Assembly (NCBI GenBank): GCA_047975025.1
Contig: JBKECY010000053.1
Coordinates: 58,382-122,381, forward strand
Source of the DNA: JBKECY01 sp047975025
Lineage (GTDB): Bacteria > Bacillota > Clostridia > Lachnospirales > Lachnospiraceae
DNA length: 64,000 nucleotides
Reading direction: 5' to 3'
Shown: positions 52,438 to 61,593 of the stretch, in pieces
Numbering within the stretch: the first letter of the stretch is position 1
Layout: each line of letters starts with the position of its first letter
Program-made: the position numbers and the translations under genes
The notes under the pieces: model-generated
The model's input: only the letters and a program-made list of their open reading frames with translations
Database searches by the model: none
What the model was told of the DNA's origin: nothing

Positions 52438-53378
52438 GAGTCATATTTATGGGAACACCGGCATTTGCCGTTGATACATTTGAGCAAATCATTGCAGCAG
52501 GCCATGAAGTCGTTGGCGTTGTGACAAGACCGGATGCAGCACAGGGGCGGGGCAAGCAGATTCGCCAATCCCCGGTCAAAGAGGCTGCGTTAAAGCATGG
52601 ACTGCATGTATTACAGCCTGCCTCAGCGAAGGACGATGCGTTTTTCGAAGCCTTACAGTCGCTTGCGCCGGATATTATTATTATTATATCCTATGGACAG
52701 ATCATACCGAAGCGAATCTTGGATTTGCCGCGATTCAAGTGTATCAATATCCATGCTTCGCTGCTTCCGGCTTACAGAGGGGCGGCTCCCATTGCCTGGT
52801 CCATACTGGATGGTAATAAAGAAACCGGTGTGACGGTGATGGTTGTGGATACAGGACTCGATACAGGTGATATGATTGCCAAAGCAACAGTGCCGATTGA
52901 GCCGACAGATACGAACGGAACGCTTTTTGACAAACTCAGCGTTGTTGGAGCGAAGCTTTTAATTGAAACGCTTCCCACAATAGAAGACGGAAGTGCTGTC
53001 TATGTGAAACAGCCGGAAGACAGTACGACAGAATATGCCAAAATGATTACCAAGGAAATGGGAAATATTGACTGGAGCATGGAGGCACCTAAGATTGAAC
53101 GCTGGATTCGCGGACTTTCACCTTGGCCGAGTGCATATACATTTCATAATGGAAGGACTTTGAAAATCTGGAAGGCATCCGTAAGCCCGGAATCACATAA
53201 AGAGGAAGCGGGCACTGTGGTTCAGGTGGACGCACAGGGAATTCATGTTGCAACAGGTGCAGGAACTCTGTGTATTGAGGTACTGCAGGCAGAGGGGAAG
53301 AACAAAATGGAGGCAGATGTTTTCCTGCGCGGTTATTCGATCCGACCTGGAGACAGATTCGTAAGAGAAAAGGAGTGA
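52434..53378 (+). CDS. fmt: Methionyl-tRNA formyltransferase
   Basis: A 314-aa enzyme that formylates initiator Met-tRNA using 10-formyltetrahydrofolate. Visible: MGTPAFAV near the N-terminus, CINIHASLLPAYRGAAPI (about 104-121) carrying the catalytic Asn-His and Ser-Leu-Leu-Pro motif, DTGLDTGDM (about 138-146) and a C-terminal OB-like domain. Partner of def, with which it overlaps. Confidence 0.97.
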   Translation: MRVIFMGTPAFAVDTFEQIIAAGHEVVGVVTRPDAAQGRGKQIRQSPVKEAALKHGLHVLQPASAKDDAFFEALQSLAPDIIIIISYGQIIPKRILDLPRFKCINIHASLLPAYRGAAPIAWSILDGNKETGVTVMVVDTGLDTGDMIAKATVPIEPTDTNGTLFDKLSVVGAKLLIETLPTIEDGSAVYVKQPEDSTTEYAKMITKEMGNIDWSMEAPKIERWIRGLSPWPSAYTFHNGRTLKIWKASVSPESHKEEAGTVVQVDAQGIHVATGAGTLCIEVLQAEGKNKMEADVFLRGYSIRPGDRFVREKE

Positions 53379-53382
53379 TCCC

Positions 53383-54090
53383 ATGTTGTTTGGAAATGCA
53401 TACAATTACTATTTTGATCCCACGATTATTTTATTGCTTATAGGTCTGGCAATTACCTTAATTGCTTCGGCAAGGCTTAAGGCTACATTTGCTAAGTACA
53501 GAAAAGTGCAGAGCCGTTCAGGTCTTACCGGTGCACAAACGGCAGAAAAAGTATTACATTCTGCAGGAATCTATGATGTTCAGATTGTCTCAGTGCAGGG
53601 AAGCCTGACAGATCATTACGATCCTAGAACCAGGCGGGTCTGCCTGTCAGATGATGTGTATTCCAAAACATCGCTGGCCGCTGAGGCTGTCGCGGCTCAT
53701 GAATGCGGACATGCGATTCAGCACAATGAGAATTATGCGCCGCTCAACATCCGCAGTGCCATCGTTCCGGTCTGTAACATCGGTTCCAGTCTGGCATGGC
53801 CCATCTTTTTTATCGGCCTGCTCACCTCGATTCAGGCACTTTTGTGGCTGGGCGTGATTTTCTTCTCGGCAGCAGTTGTGTTTCAGCTGGTGACACTTCC
53901 GGTAGAATTCAACGCTTCATCGCGAGCGCTTAAGCGTCTGGTAACGACAGGAATCGTCACAGAACAGGAAAATAAAGGGGCAAGAAAAGTACTAACGGCA
54001 GCCGCGTTGACATATGTTGCGGCGTTGGCGGCATCAGTATTGCAATTGTTAAGACTGCTATTGATTGCAGGAGGAAGAAATCGTGACTAA
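53383..54090 (+). CDS. YugP-type membrane zinc metallopeptidase
   Basis: A 235-aa membrane protein of the Zn_peptidase_2 family (PF04298, B. subtilis YugP). Membrane segments lie at about 12-30, 125-150, 155-175 and 210-230. The HEXXH motif (AAHECGHAIQH, about 104-114) binds zinc. Substrates are not known. Starts 4 nt after fmt; its last 8 nt overlap rsmB. Confidence 0.88.
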   Translation: MLFGNAYNYYFDPTIILLLIGLAITLIASARLKATFAKYRKVQSRSGLTGAQTAEKVLHSAGIYDVQIVSVQGSLTDHYDPRTRRVCLSDDVYSKTSLAAEAVAAHECGHAIQHNENYAPLNIRSAIVPVCNIGSSLAWPIFFIGLLTSIQALLWLGVIFFSAAVVFQLVTLPVEFNASSRALKRLVTTGIVTEQENKGARKVLTAAALTYVAALAASVLQLLRLLLIAGGRNRD

Positions 54091-55432
54091 TGGCATAAAT
54101 ACCAGGGCTTTGATATTAGAAGTGCTGTTGGAGATTAACCAGGAAGAAGAATATAGCCATATTGCAATCGGGAATGTGCTGACAAAACACCAGTTTCTGC
54201 CCAAGCAGGAGCGCGCCTTTATTGCAAGGGTCTGTGAAGGAACGGTCGAACAGAGAATTTATCTGGATTATGTCATTGAACAGTTCTCTAAAGTGCCGGT
54301 CAAAAGCATGAAACCTGCGATTCGGGAAATTATGCGAAGTGCAGTCTATCAGCTGGTATTCATGGATTCGGTTCCGGATTCTGCCGCCTGTAATGAGGCT
54401 GTAAAGCTGGTGCAAAAGAAAGGGTTCTACAATCTCAAGGCATTTGTTAATGGAGTGCTGCGCAATGTAGCCAGAGGACTTGACAGTGTGCAGCTGCCGG
54501 ACAGGGCTGATACGACAGCCTTTTTGTCCGTTCGCTATTCTATGCCGGAATGGATTGTGGAAAGATGGCTCTCCACGTATGGAGCAGAAGTGACAGAGAG
54601 TATTTTAAGAAGTATGCTGCTTGAGAAAAACACGACGTTTCGCTGTACTCAATACCAGAATTCAACGGAAGAAACATTGGCGAATCTGCGGAGTCAGGGT
54701 GCGGTCGTTGAGCAGGCGCCCTATCTTGCAAACGCCTATTATCTGAAGAATTTCAGCCATCTTATGTCATTGCGTGCCTTTATTAACGGAAAGATCCAGA
54801 TCCAGGATATAAGTTCCATGCTGGTGGGAGAAATTGCCGATCCAAAGCGTGGGGACTATGTACTGGATCTTTGTGCAGCGCCTGGCGGCAAAGCACTGCA
54901 TCTGGCAGATAAAATGCTGGGGTTTGGCACCGTAGATGCCCGGGATATCTCGGAAAAGAAGGTCGAGCTGATTCGGGAGAATATGGTGCGGGTCGGAGCC
55001 ATCAATGTGTTCCTGCAATGTAAAGATGCGAAAGAAGAAGACACAGAGTCTATTGAAAAAGCAGATATTGTTCTGGCAGACGTTCCTTGTTCTGGTCTTG
55101 GTGTTATTGGTAAGAAACCGGATATCAAATATAAAGTGACCCCTGAGAAAATTTCCGAACTTGTGATACTGCAGCGCCAGATTCTGACACAGGCTGTGAA
55201 ATATGCAAAACCCGGCGGCAGGATTATCTTCAGTACGTGTACAATTTCACGTGAAGAAAATGAGAACAATCTGGTGTGGATGCTGAAACATCTTCCGGTC
55301 CGCTTAGAGAATATGGAGCCTTCGCTTCCCGAAGAACTGCATACGAAAACAACGCAAAAAGGATATTTGCAGCTTCTGCCGGGAATTCATAAGACGGACG
55401 GCTTCTTCATAGCGAATCTGGTGAGGAAATAG
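54083..55432 (+). CDS. rsmB: 16S rRNA (cytosine-967-C5) methyltransferase
   Basis: A 449-aa protein with an N-terminal NusB-like domain (about 1-130) and a C-terminal NOL1/NOP2/Sun methyltransferase domain. AdoMet site LDLCAAPGGKALHL (about 265-278), catalytic Cys in ADVPCSGLG (about 330-338) and the second conserved Cys in FSTCTISREENE. Start GTG 54083 has AGGAGGAAGAAATC and overlaps the yugP end by 8 nt; the TTG at 54065 is less likely. Confidence 0.94.
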   Translation: MTNGINTRALILEVLLEINQEEEYSHIAIGNVLTKHQFLPKQERAFIARVCEGTVEQRIYLDYVIEQFSKVPVKSMKPAIREIMRSAVYQLVFMDSVPDSAACNEAVKLVQKKGFYNLKAFVNGVLRNVARGLDSVQLPDRADTTAFLSVRYSMPEWIVERWLSTYGAEVTESILRSMLLEKNTTFRCTQYQNSTEETLANLRSQGAVVEQAPYLANAYYLKNFSHLMSLRAFINGKIQIQDISSMLVGEIADPKRGDYVLDLCAAPGGKALHLADKMLGFGTVDARDISEKKVELIRENMVRVGAINVFLQCKDAKEEDTESIEKADIVLADVPCSGLGVIGKKPDIKYKVTPEKISELVILQRQILTQAVKYAKPGGRIIFSTCTISREENENNLVWMLKHLPVRLENMEPSLPEELHTKTTQKGYLQLLPGIHKTDGFFIANLVRK

Positions 55433-55433
55433 T

Positions 55434-56489
55434 ATGGAGCCAATGGATATACAATCACTTTTGCCGGAGGAACTTGAGGCGCTTGTCCTTGAAGCAGGAG
55501 AGAAAAAATACAGAGCTGGTCAGTTGTTTGAGTGGTTTCACAAAAGGCTGGTCATGGATTACGCTGAGATGACAAACCTGCCGCAGCCATTCAGAGAAAA
55601 ACTAAAAGCAGGATTTCCTTTGAAGAATCTTCAGATGGCGCAGGTTCAGGTATCCGAGGCAGATGGTACACGCAAGTATCTGTTTCGGCTTTTTGACGGA
55701 AATATCATTGAAAGTGTATGCATGACATATCATCATGGGAACTCGGTATGTATATCGACACAGGCAGGTTGCAGGATGGGCTGCACTTTTTGCGCATCCA
55801 CACTGGATGGCTTAAGCAGAAATCTGCTTCCCTCTGAAATGCTGGCGCAAATTTATGCCATTCAGACACATACACAGCAAAGAGTGACGAACGTAGTTGT
55901 CATGGGAACGGGAGAACCATTAGACAATTACGAGAATCTGCTTCGCTTTGTTCAACTGCTGAATCATGAAAAAGGGTGCCGCATAAGCCAGAGAAATATT
56001 ACGGTTTCCACATGTGGATTAGTACCGCAGATACGACAGCTGGCAGAGGAAGGACTTCAGATTACGCTTGCACTGTCACTGCATGCCGCAACACAGGCAA
56101 AAAGAGAAGTGCTTATGCCAATTGCGAAAGCCTATAATCTCACAGAAGTCATGGAGGCCTGCAAGGAATACTTTGCAAAAACCGGCCGTCGGATGACGTT
56201 TGAATATAGCCTGATTGAAGGAGAAAACGACTCTGCGCAAGATGTCCGGGAGCTGGGAGAGCTTCTAAAAGGATTGAACGCACATGTCAATCTGATTCCG
56301 ATAAATCCTATAAAAGAGCGCGAATACCAGCGGCCAAACAGGCAAAATGTTGAAAAGTTTAAAATAAAACTTGAAAAATATGGAATTAATGTTACTATAA
56401 GAAGGGAAATGGGGAGCGATATAGACGGAGCCTGCGGACAACTTAGGAAGAGATTTTTTGAGCAGGCGGAAAGCGAGAAACCATTATGA
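55434..56489 (+). CDS. rlmN: 23S rRNA / tRNA adenine-C2 methyltransferase
   Basis: A 351-aa radical-SAM enzyme that methylates C2 of A2503 in 23S rRNA and A37 in some tRNAs. The iron-sulfur motif CRMGCTFC (Cys-x3-Cys-x2-Cys) is at about 107-114; the conserved C-terminal Cys in IDGACGQLRK (about 330-339) and the second Cys for the methyl-Cys relay are present. Starts 1 nt after rsmB (ATG 55434 or, less likely, 55443). Ends overlapping the phosphatase gene by 4 nt. Confidence 0.96.
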   Translation: MEPMDIQSLLPEELEALVLEAGEKKYRAGQLFEWFHKRLVMDYAEMTNLPQPFREKLKAGFPLKNLQMAQVQVSEADGTRKYLFRLFDGNIIESVCMTYHHGNSVCISTQAGCRMGCTFCASTLDGLSRNLLPSEMLAQIYAIQTHTQQRVTNVVVMGTGEPLDNYENLLRFVQLLNHEKGCRISQRNITVSTCGLVPQIRQLAEEGLQITLALSLHAATQAKREVLMPIAKAYNLTEVMEACKEYFAKTGRRMTFEYSLIEGENDSAQDVRELGELLKGLNAHVNLIPINPIKEREYQRPNRQNVEKFKIKLEKYGINVTIRREMGSDIDGACGQLRKRFFEQAESEKPL

Positions 56490-57226
56490 AAACCTATGCC
56501 GTAACGGACATTGGAAGAAAAAGACAAGTGAATCAGGACTGCGTGTACATAACGGAAGAGCCGGTTGGTAACCTGCCGAATCTTTTTGTTGTGGCAGATG
56601 GAATGGGTGGACACAATGCGGGAGATCTGGCATCTAAGTACGCTGTTTCCATGCTGGTACAGGCAATCCGGGAGGATGCGGATTATCTGCCGGTGAAAGT
56701 GATACGACACGCGATTGAGTACACAAATCACATGCTGATTGAAAAAGCTTCGGAGGCGGAAGAATATGCCGGGATGGGGACGACACTGGTCGTTGCTACT
56801 GTCGTAGGTCAATATGCTTACGTAGCGAATGTTGGAGACAGCCGATTGTATCAGATCGGTGAAGAAATCACGCAGGTGACATTGGATCATTCGCTGGTAC
56901 AGGAAATGGTGCAGATGGGAGAGCTGGCTGAGGAAGATGCAAGACTTCATCCGGATAAGAACATCATCACCAGAGCAATAGGGATGCAGGAGATGGTCGA
57001 AGTAGACTTTTTTGATCTGCATATTGAGGAAGGAGATACACTGCTGATGTGCTCGGATGGCCTTACGAATATGGTCGCAGACGACGAGATACATAAGACG
57101 GTGTTTCAGGAACAGCCACTTGAATCGATAGCGAAGGCACTGGTAGACAAAGCAAACGGAAATGGTGGAACGGATAATATTGCAGTCGTTTTGATTCGGC
57201 CATTAGATGAAGAGGTGAGTATATGA
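56486..57226 (+). CDS. prpC: PP2C-type Ser/Thr protein phosphatase
   Basis: A 246-aa PP2C phosphatase that reverses phosphorylation by PrkC. Metal-binding motifs: RQVNQDC (about 11-17), VVADGMGGHNAGDLAS (about 34-49), ANVGDSRLYQI (about 113-123), SDGLTNM (about 188-194) and NGGTDNIAVV (about 227-236). Overlaps both neighbours by 4 nt, giving the coupled prpC-prkC pair. Confidence 0.96.
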   Translation: MKTYAVTDIGRKRQVNQDCVYITEEPVGNLPNLFVVADGMGGHNAGDLASKYAVSMLVQAIREDADYLPVKVIRHAIEYTNHMLIEKASEAEEYAGMGTTLVVATVVGQYAYVANVGDSRLYQIGEEITQVTLDHSLVQEMVQMGELAEEDARLHPDKNIITRAIGMQEMVEVDFFDLHIEEGDTLLMCSDGLTNMVADDEIHKTVFQEQPLESIAKALVDKANGNGGTDNIAVVLIRPLDEEVSI

Positions 57227-59328
57227 TAAAAGCGGGAATGATTATAGGGGAACGATATGAAATCATCGGAAAAGTTGGCTCCGGTGGAATGGCGGATGTC
57301 TTTAAAGCGAAGGATTTAAAGCTCAACCGTTTTGTGGCGATTAAGATTTTGAAACCGGAATTCAGAGAAGATACAACCTTTGTAAGAAAGTTCAAAACAG
57401 AAGCCCAGTCGGCGGCCGGACTTACACATCCCAATATTGTGAATGTGTATGATGTTGGTGAGGACAATGGCACACACTATATTGTGATGGAGCTTGTGGA
57501 AGGTATCACACTCAAGGAATACATTTCCAAGAAACACAAATTAAGTGTCAAAGAGGCAACCAGTATTGCCATTCAGGTTTCCCTGGGATTACAGGAGGCG
57601 CACAGCCATGGCATTATCCACAGAGATATCAAACCGCAGAATATTATCATATCTACTGAAGGCAAGGTCAAAGTAGCTGATTTTGGAATCGCAAGAGCAG
57701 CTTCTGCCAATACAATCAGTTCGAATGTAATGGGGTCAGTACATTACAGCTCACCGGAGCAGGTACGCGGTGGTTACAGTGACGAAAAAAGCGATATTTA
57801 TTCCTTAGGTATTACTTTATACGAGATGGTAACAGGTGTGGTACCTTTTGATGGAGATACCACAGTTGCGATTGCAATTAAGCATCTGCAGGATGAAATG
57901 GAGCTTCCGAGCACATATACACCGGATCTGCCCCATAGTTTAGAGCAGATTATTATTAAATGTACCACGAAAAGTGTTGATCGCAGATACCAGACGACCT
58001 CAGAACTGATCGAAGATCTGAAACGTTCACTGATGGATCCGGAAGGAGATTTTGTTTCCATGGTTCCGCTTAGCAATATGTCGCCTACGGTTATGATTTC
58101 AGGAGGCGAGCTTGAGCAGATTAAGAACAGTGCCAGAACAACACCGAAAAAAGACAGTGATTTAAATGAAATAGATACCTCCTATTCTGACGAAGAAGAG
58201 CAGGAAGAAGAGGATGAGGACGAAGAGGAAGAAGAAACAGGCGGAATCAATCGCAAACTGGAAAAAGCCATGACCATTGGAGGCTTTATTATCGGTGCGA
58301 TTATTATCTGTATCCTGTTGTATTTTATTGCGCAGGCGGCCGGTCTGATTGGATCAGGAAGCAGCAACAGTGATTCGGATGCAAATGCGACAGAGACACA
58401 AGGGACAACAGAACAAGTCGAAGTTCCCAGCATTGTTGGATTGACAGAAGAATCAGCGAAAACAACATTGAATGATCTGGGTCTGGGTCTTAAATTTACG
58501 GAAGAAGAGTATTCAGATACAATTGAAGCAGGGCTTATTTCCTCACAGGAAACAGCAGCCGGAACACTTGTAGATACGGCAACAACGATTAATTACAAAT
58601 TAAGTAAAGGTCCGGCACAGACAGTGGTACCGGAAGTAGCCGGAATGTCACAAGGTGAAGCAGAGCAGATACTAAATGAATTGGGACTGGTAGTATCGAC
58701 TTCTAAAGAGTTTAGCGATACTGTTACGGAAGGAAATGTAATTGCGTCTGATCCGACGGCAGGTACGACGGTTGCTGTAGGGTCTGCAATCACGATTGCC
58801 ATCAGTATGGGAGAGCAGTATGAATCCTTTAGTGTACCAAACGTTGTGGGACTGGCACAAGCTGATGCCAAGACGCAGCTGGCAGCGCTGGATGTAACGG
58901 TTACGTCAGAATATAGTGATACGGTTGCAGCGGGTGTTGTAATAGCACAGAGCATACCGGCGGATACAAGAGTAGACAAAGGTTCTGCAATAACAATTTC
59001 AGTAAGTTCCGGGCCGCAGGCCACAACGGCACCGACTGCGACCGCAGAGCCCGTTGATTCAAATGAAATCTGGAAGTGTACGCAAACAATAGATACCCCA
59101 ACGGATTATGCGGGCGGTCAGGTTCGTCTGGAACTGGTTCAGGTGGTTAATGGGGCAACGGTAACGACGATAGTTCTTGATGGTGGAGATATTACATTCC
59201 CCTATCAGTTAAACATTACCGGTGCGGCCGGTGTGACAAGCGGAGATCTATATGTATCCGAGTTGGTCGGAGAAGACTACACGTCACTGGGTCATTATCC
59301 AATCACCTTCTCAAAAGTGGAGAGTTAA
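57223..59328 (+). CDS. prkC: PASTA-domain Ser/Thr protein kinase
   Basis: A 701-aa membrane kinase. Cytoplasmic kinase domain (about 10-275) with GSGGMADVFKAKD, HRDIKPQNI and DFGIARA. An acidic stretch (about 320-340, mostly Glu/Asp) precedes a single membrane helix (about 350-372). Three PASTA domains outside the cell (about 400-468, 469-536, 537-602) bind muropeptide-like ligands, then a Thr/Ala linker and a C-terminal strand-rich domain of about 80 residues. It links cell-wall state to growth and division. One base overlaps rsgA (TAATG). Confidence 0.96.
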   Translation: MIKAGMIIGERYEIIGKVGSGGMADVFKAKDLKLNRFVAIKILKPEFREDTTFVRKFKTEAQSAAGLTHPNIVNVYDVGEDNGTHYIVMELVEGITLKEYISKKHKLSVKEATSIAIQVSLGLQEAHSHGIIHRDIKPQNIIISTEGKVKVADFGIARAASANTISSNVMGSVHYSSPEQVRGGYSDEKSDIYSLGITLYEMVTGVVPFDGDTTVAIAIKHLQDEMELPSTYTPDLPHSLEQIIIKCTTKSVDRRYQTTSELIEDLKRSLMDPEGDFVSMVPLSNMSPTVMISGGELEQIKNSARTTPKKDSDLNEIDTSYSDEEEQEEEDEDEEEEETGGINRKLEKAMTIGGFIIGAIIICILLYFIAQAAGLIGSGSSNSDSDANATETQGTTEQVEVPSIVGLTEESAKTTLNDLGLGLKFTEEEYSDTIEAGLISSQETAAGTLVDTATTINYKLSKGPAQTVVPEVAGMSQGEAEQILNELGLVVSTSKEFSDTVTEGNVIASDPTAGTTVAVGSAITIAISMGEQYESFSVPNVVGLAQADAKTQLAALDVTVTSEYSDTVAAGVVIAQSIPADTRVDKGSAITISVSSGPQATTAPTATAEPVDSNEIWKCTQTIDTPTDYAGGQVRLELVQVVNGATVTTIVLDGGDITFPYQLNITGAAGVTSGDLYVSELVGEDYTSLGHYPITFSKVES

Positions 59329-60209
59329 TGCAGGGAAAAATCATTCGCGGTATTGCCGGTTTTTACTATGTGGCGGTGCCGGATGGCAGAATTTATGAAT
59401 GCAAGGCCAAAGGGATTTTAAGAAAATTACACACAAAACCACTGGTAGGTGATAATGTTGAAATAAAGGTGTTGGATGAACCGGATCAGAAAGGGTCACT
59501 CGAAACTATTATTACGCGCAGGAACGAACTGATTCGTCCTGCCGTAGCCAACATTGATCAGGTGCTGCTTGTGTTTTCGCTGTCAGAGCCGACACCAAAT
59601 CTCAAGTTGCTGGATCGTTTTCTGATCACAATGGAGCAGATTGAACTGCCGCTGTATATTATTTTTAATAAATCGGATCTGGTTGATGAAGCAGCGGCGT
59701 CAGCCCTTTCGCAAATTTACACGGATTGCGGCTACGAAGTGCTGTTGACCAGTGTGAACAAATTGGAAGGGATTGAATGTATCAGCAGCCTGCTGGTGAA
59801 TAAAACGAGTGTACTGACCGGAGGCTCCGGTGTGGGAAAGTCCTCTCTGATCAACCTGCTGCAGCATGAAGTACATATGCAGACGGGAGAAATAAGTAAA
59901 AAGCTTGGACGGGGGCGTCATACGACACGCCATTCAGAACTGATCAAGCTACAGGAAGATACTTACATTTGTGATACGCCGGGATTTAGTTCATTTTATA
60001 TCAGTGACCTGGAGCCGGAAATGCTGCGTTTTTGCTTTCGGGAATTTCGTCCGTACGAAGGGCTGTGCAGATTTCAGGGATGCACGCATACACATGAGCC
60101 TGCTTGTGCTGTGAAAGAAGCAGTAGCGCAACATAAAATCAACGAGATGCGTTATGAGAATTATGTGGAGTTTTTTCAAGGATTAAAGGAGAAAAGGAGA
60201 AAATATTAG
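59328..60209 (+). CDS. rsgA: Ribosome small-subunit-dependent GTPase A
   Basis: A 293-aa circularly permuted GTPase that helps late 30S assembly. OB domain (1-65), then G4 FNKSDLV (about 107-113), G1 GGSGVGKSSLI (about 164-174), G3 DTPGFS (about 218-223), and a C-terminal zinc site with CRFQGCTHTHEPAC (about 248-261). Stands in the prkC-rsgA-rpe order conserved in Firmicutes. Confidence 0.97.
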   Translation: MQGKIIRGIAGFYYVAVPDGRIYECKAKGILRKLHTKPLVGDNVEIKVLDEPDQKGSLETIITRRNELIRPAVANIDQVLLVFSLSEPTPNLKLLDRFLITMEQIELPLYIIFNKSDLVDEAAASALSQIYTDCGYEVLLTSVNKLEGIECISSLLVNKTSVLTGGSGVGKSSLINLLQHEVHMQTGEISKKLGRGRHTTRHSELIKLQEDTYICDTPGFSSFYISDLEPEMLRFCFREFRPYEGLCRFQGCTHTHEPACAVKEAVAQHKINEMRYENYVEFFQGLKEKRRKY

Positions 60210-60210
60210 C

Positions 60211-60873
60211 ATGTATCAATTATGTCCTTCTATTTTATCCGCCGATTTTAACAGATTAGGCGAGCAGATTTCTTTGTTGGAAAATCTTGGTGTGGAATGG
60301 CTGCATATCGATGTGATGGATGGTGACTTTGTTCCGAGCATCTCATTTGGCATGCCGGTTATCAAATCCATTCGCAAGGAGTCAAAGATGTTCTTTGATG
60401 TGCATCTGATGGTGACAGAGCCGGAGCGCTATGTCCAGGATTTTGTGGACAGCGGAGCGGATTTACTGACAGTGCACGAAGAAGCCTGTGCGGATCTTGC
60501 GTCTTGCGTGCGAAAAATCAAAGAGGCGGGTATTAAAGCCGCTGTATCAGTGAAGCCGGACACACCGCTTGAAACCATTCAGGAGATATTGCCGCAGCTT
60601 GACATGGTACTGATTATGTCAGTTGAACCTGGGTTCGGCGGGCAGAAGTATATTCCGTCATCAACACAGAAGATTAGAGATCTGAAACGGATGATTGATG
60701 AAGCGGGGTGTGTAACCCAGATACAGGTTGACGGCGGTATTAACGAAGAAACTCTTGTTGAAGTGCTGGATGCCGGAGCAAACATTATTGTAGCGGGCTC
60801 CTATGTGTTTAAAGGTGATATCGCAGCCAATGTACAGGCAATCCAATCAGTTATGGGGCGTTACGAGTCATGA
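60211..60873 (+). CDS. rpe: Ribulose-phosphate 3-epimerase
   Basis: A 220-aa TIM-barrel enzyme that interconverts ribulose 5-phosphate and xylulose 5-phosphate. Motifs: LCPSILSADFNRLGEQI (start), WLHIDVMDGDFVPSISFG (about 30-47) with metal ligands, HLMVTEPERYV, VSVEPGFGGQKYIP and QVDGGINEETL. Its ribosome site (GGAG repeats) lies inside the rsgA end. Overlaps thiN by 4 nt. Confidence 0.97.
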   Translation: MYQLCPSILSADFNRLGEQISLLENLGVEWLHIDVMDGDFVPSISFGMPVIKSIRKESKMFFDVHLMVTEPERYVQDFVDSGADLLTVHEEACADLASCVRKIKEAGIKAAVSVKPDTPLETIQEILPQLDMVLIMSVEPGFGGQKYIPSSTQKIRDLKRMIDEAGCVTQIQVDGGINEETLVEVLDAGANIIVAGSYVFKGDIAANVQAIQSVMGRYES

Positions 60874-61529
60874 AAAAAGAGCATGTGATTATAGTAAGCG
60901 GGGGCACTATCGATTCGGATTTTGCCCTTGCTTTTTTGGAAAAAAGCAAAGAATATACACTGTTTGCCGTTGACGGAGGCTTGGATTTCTGCTATCGCCA
61001 GAAACTTGTGCCTCAGTATATCGTAGGCGACTTTGACAGTGCTGACAGCTCTCAGCTGGCAGCATTTGAAGAACTTGGAAAAAGTACAATGATTCGTCTG
61101 AATCCCGAAAAGGATGATTCGGATACCCAGCATGCCATGATGATGGCACTGGACAGGCAGCCCCGGCAGATTACTCTGCTGGGGGCAACCGGCACCCGGT
61201 TCGACCATACGCTTGCGAATCTTGCGCTCTTGCTGCTGGCACAGCAGCGGGGAGTTTCGGCAGCCATCATAGACAGTCATAACCATATGACTCTGCGTGA
61301 CCGGGATTTCAAGCTTGAGAAAAGTGAAGCTTTCGGAAACTTTGTTTCATTCTTTTCCTACGGACACAATGTAGAAAATCTGACACTGACAGGGTTCAAA
61401 TATCCGCTTACGAATCATCTGCTGCAAAAGTCTGATGCAGGGCTTACGGTGAGCAATGAGATTGTCAGCCGGGTAGCGGAAGTTAGTTTTACCAAAGGGA
61501 TTCTGCTAGTCATCATGAGCAAAGACTGA
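60870..61529 (+). CDS. thiN: Thiamine pyrophosphokinase
   Basis: A 219-aa enzyme that converts thiamine to thiamine diphosphate with ATP. Visible: DGGLDFC (about 35-41), the signature YIVGDFDSAD (about 49-58), KDDSDTQHAMMMAL (about 87-100) and GATGTRFDHTLANL (about 109-122). Standard length. Last gene of the priA-thiN run. Confidence 0.95.
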   Translation: MKKEHVIIVSGGTIDSDFALAFLEKSKEYTLFAVDGGLDFCYRQKLVPQYIVGDFDSADSSQLAAFEELGKSTMIRLNPEKDDSDTQHAMMMALDRQPRQITLLGATGTRFDHTLANLALLLLAQQRGVSAAIIDSHNHMTLRDRDFKLEKSEAFGNFVSFFSYGHNVENLTLTGFKYPLTNHLLQKSDAGLTVSNEIVSRVAEVSFTKGILLVIMSKD

Positions 61530-61530
61530 C

Positions 61531-61559
61531 TTGCGCACTCACCGGCAGTATGCTAAAAT
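61531..61559 (+). promoter_or_regulatory. Promoter of ychF-lgt
   Basis: TTGCGC (61531-61536), 17-bp spacer, TAAAAT (61554-61559) with TGC before it (extended -10). Confidence 0.72.
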
Positions 61560-61593
61560 CAGAAAGATAAATTATAACGGAAGGACATAAAAG

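Noticed and set aside
56132..57094. Minus-strand ORF of 320 codons
   Set aside because: It runs antisense across rlmN and prpC, both with intact catalytic motifs. Composition (many His, Ser, Ile) is typical of an antisense shadow.
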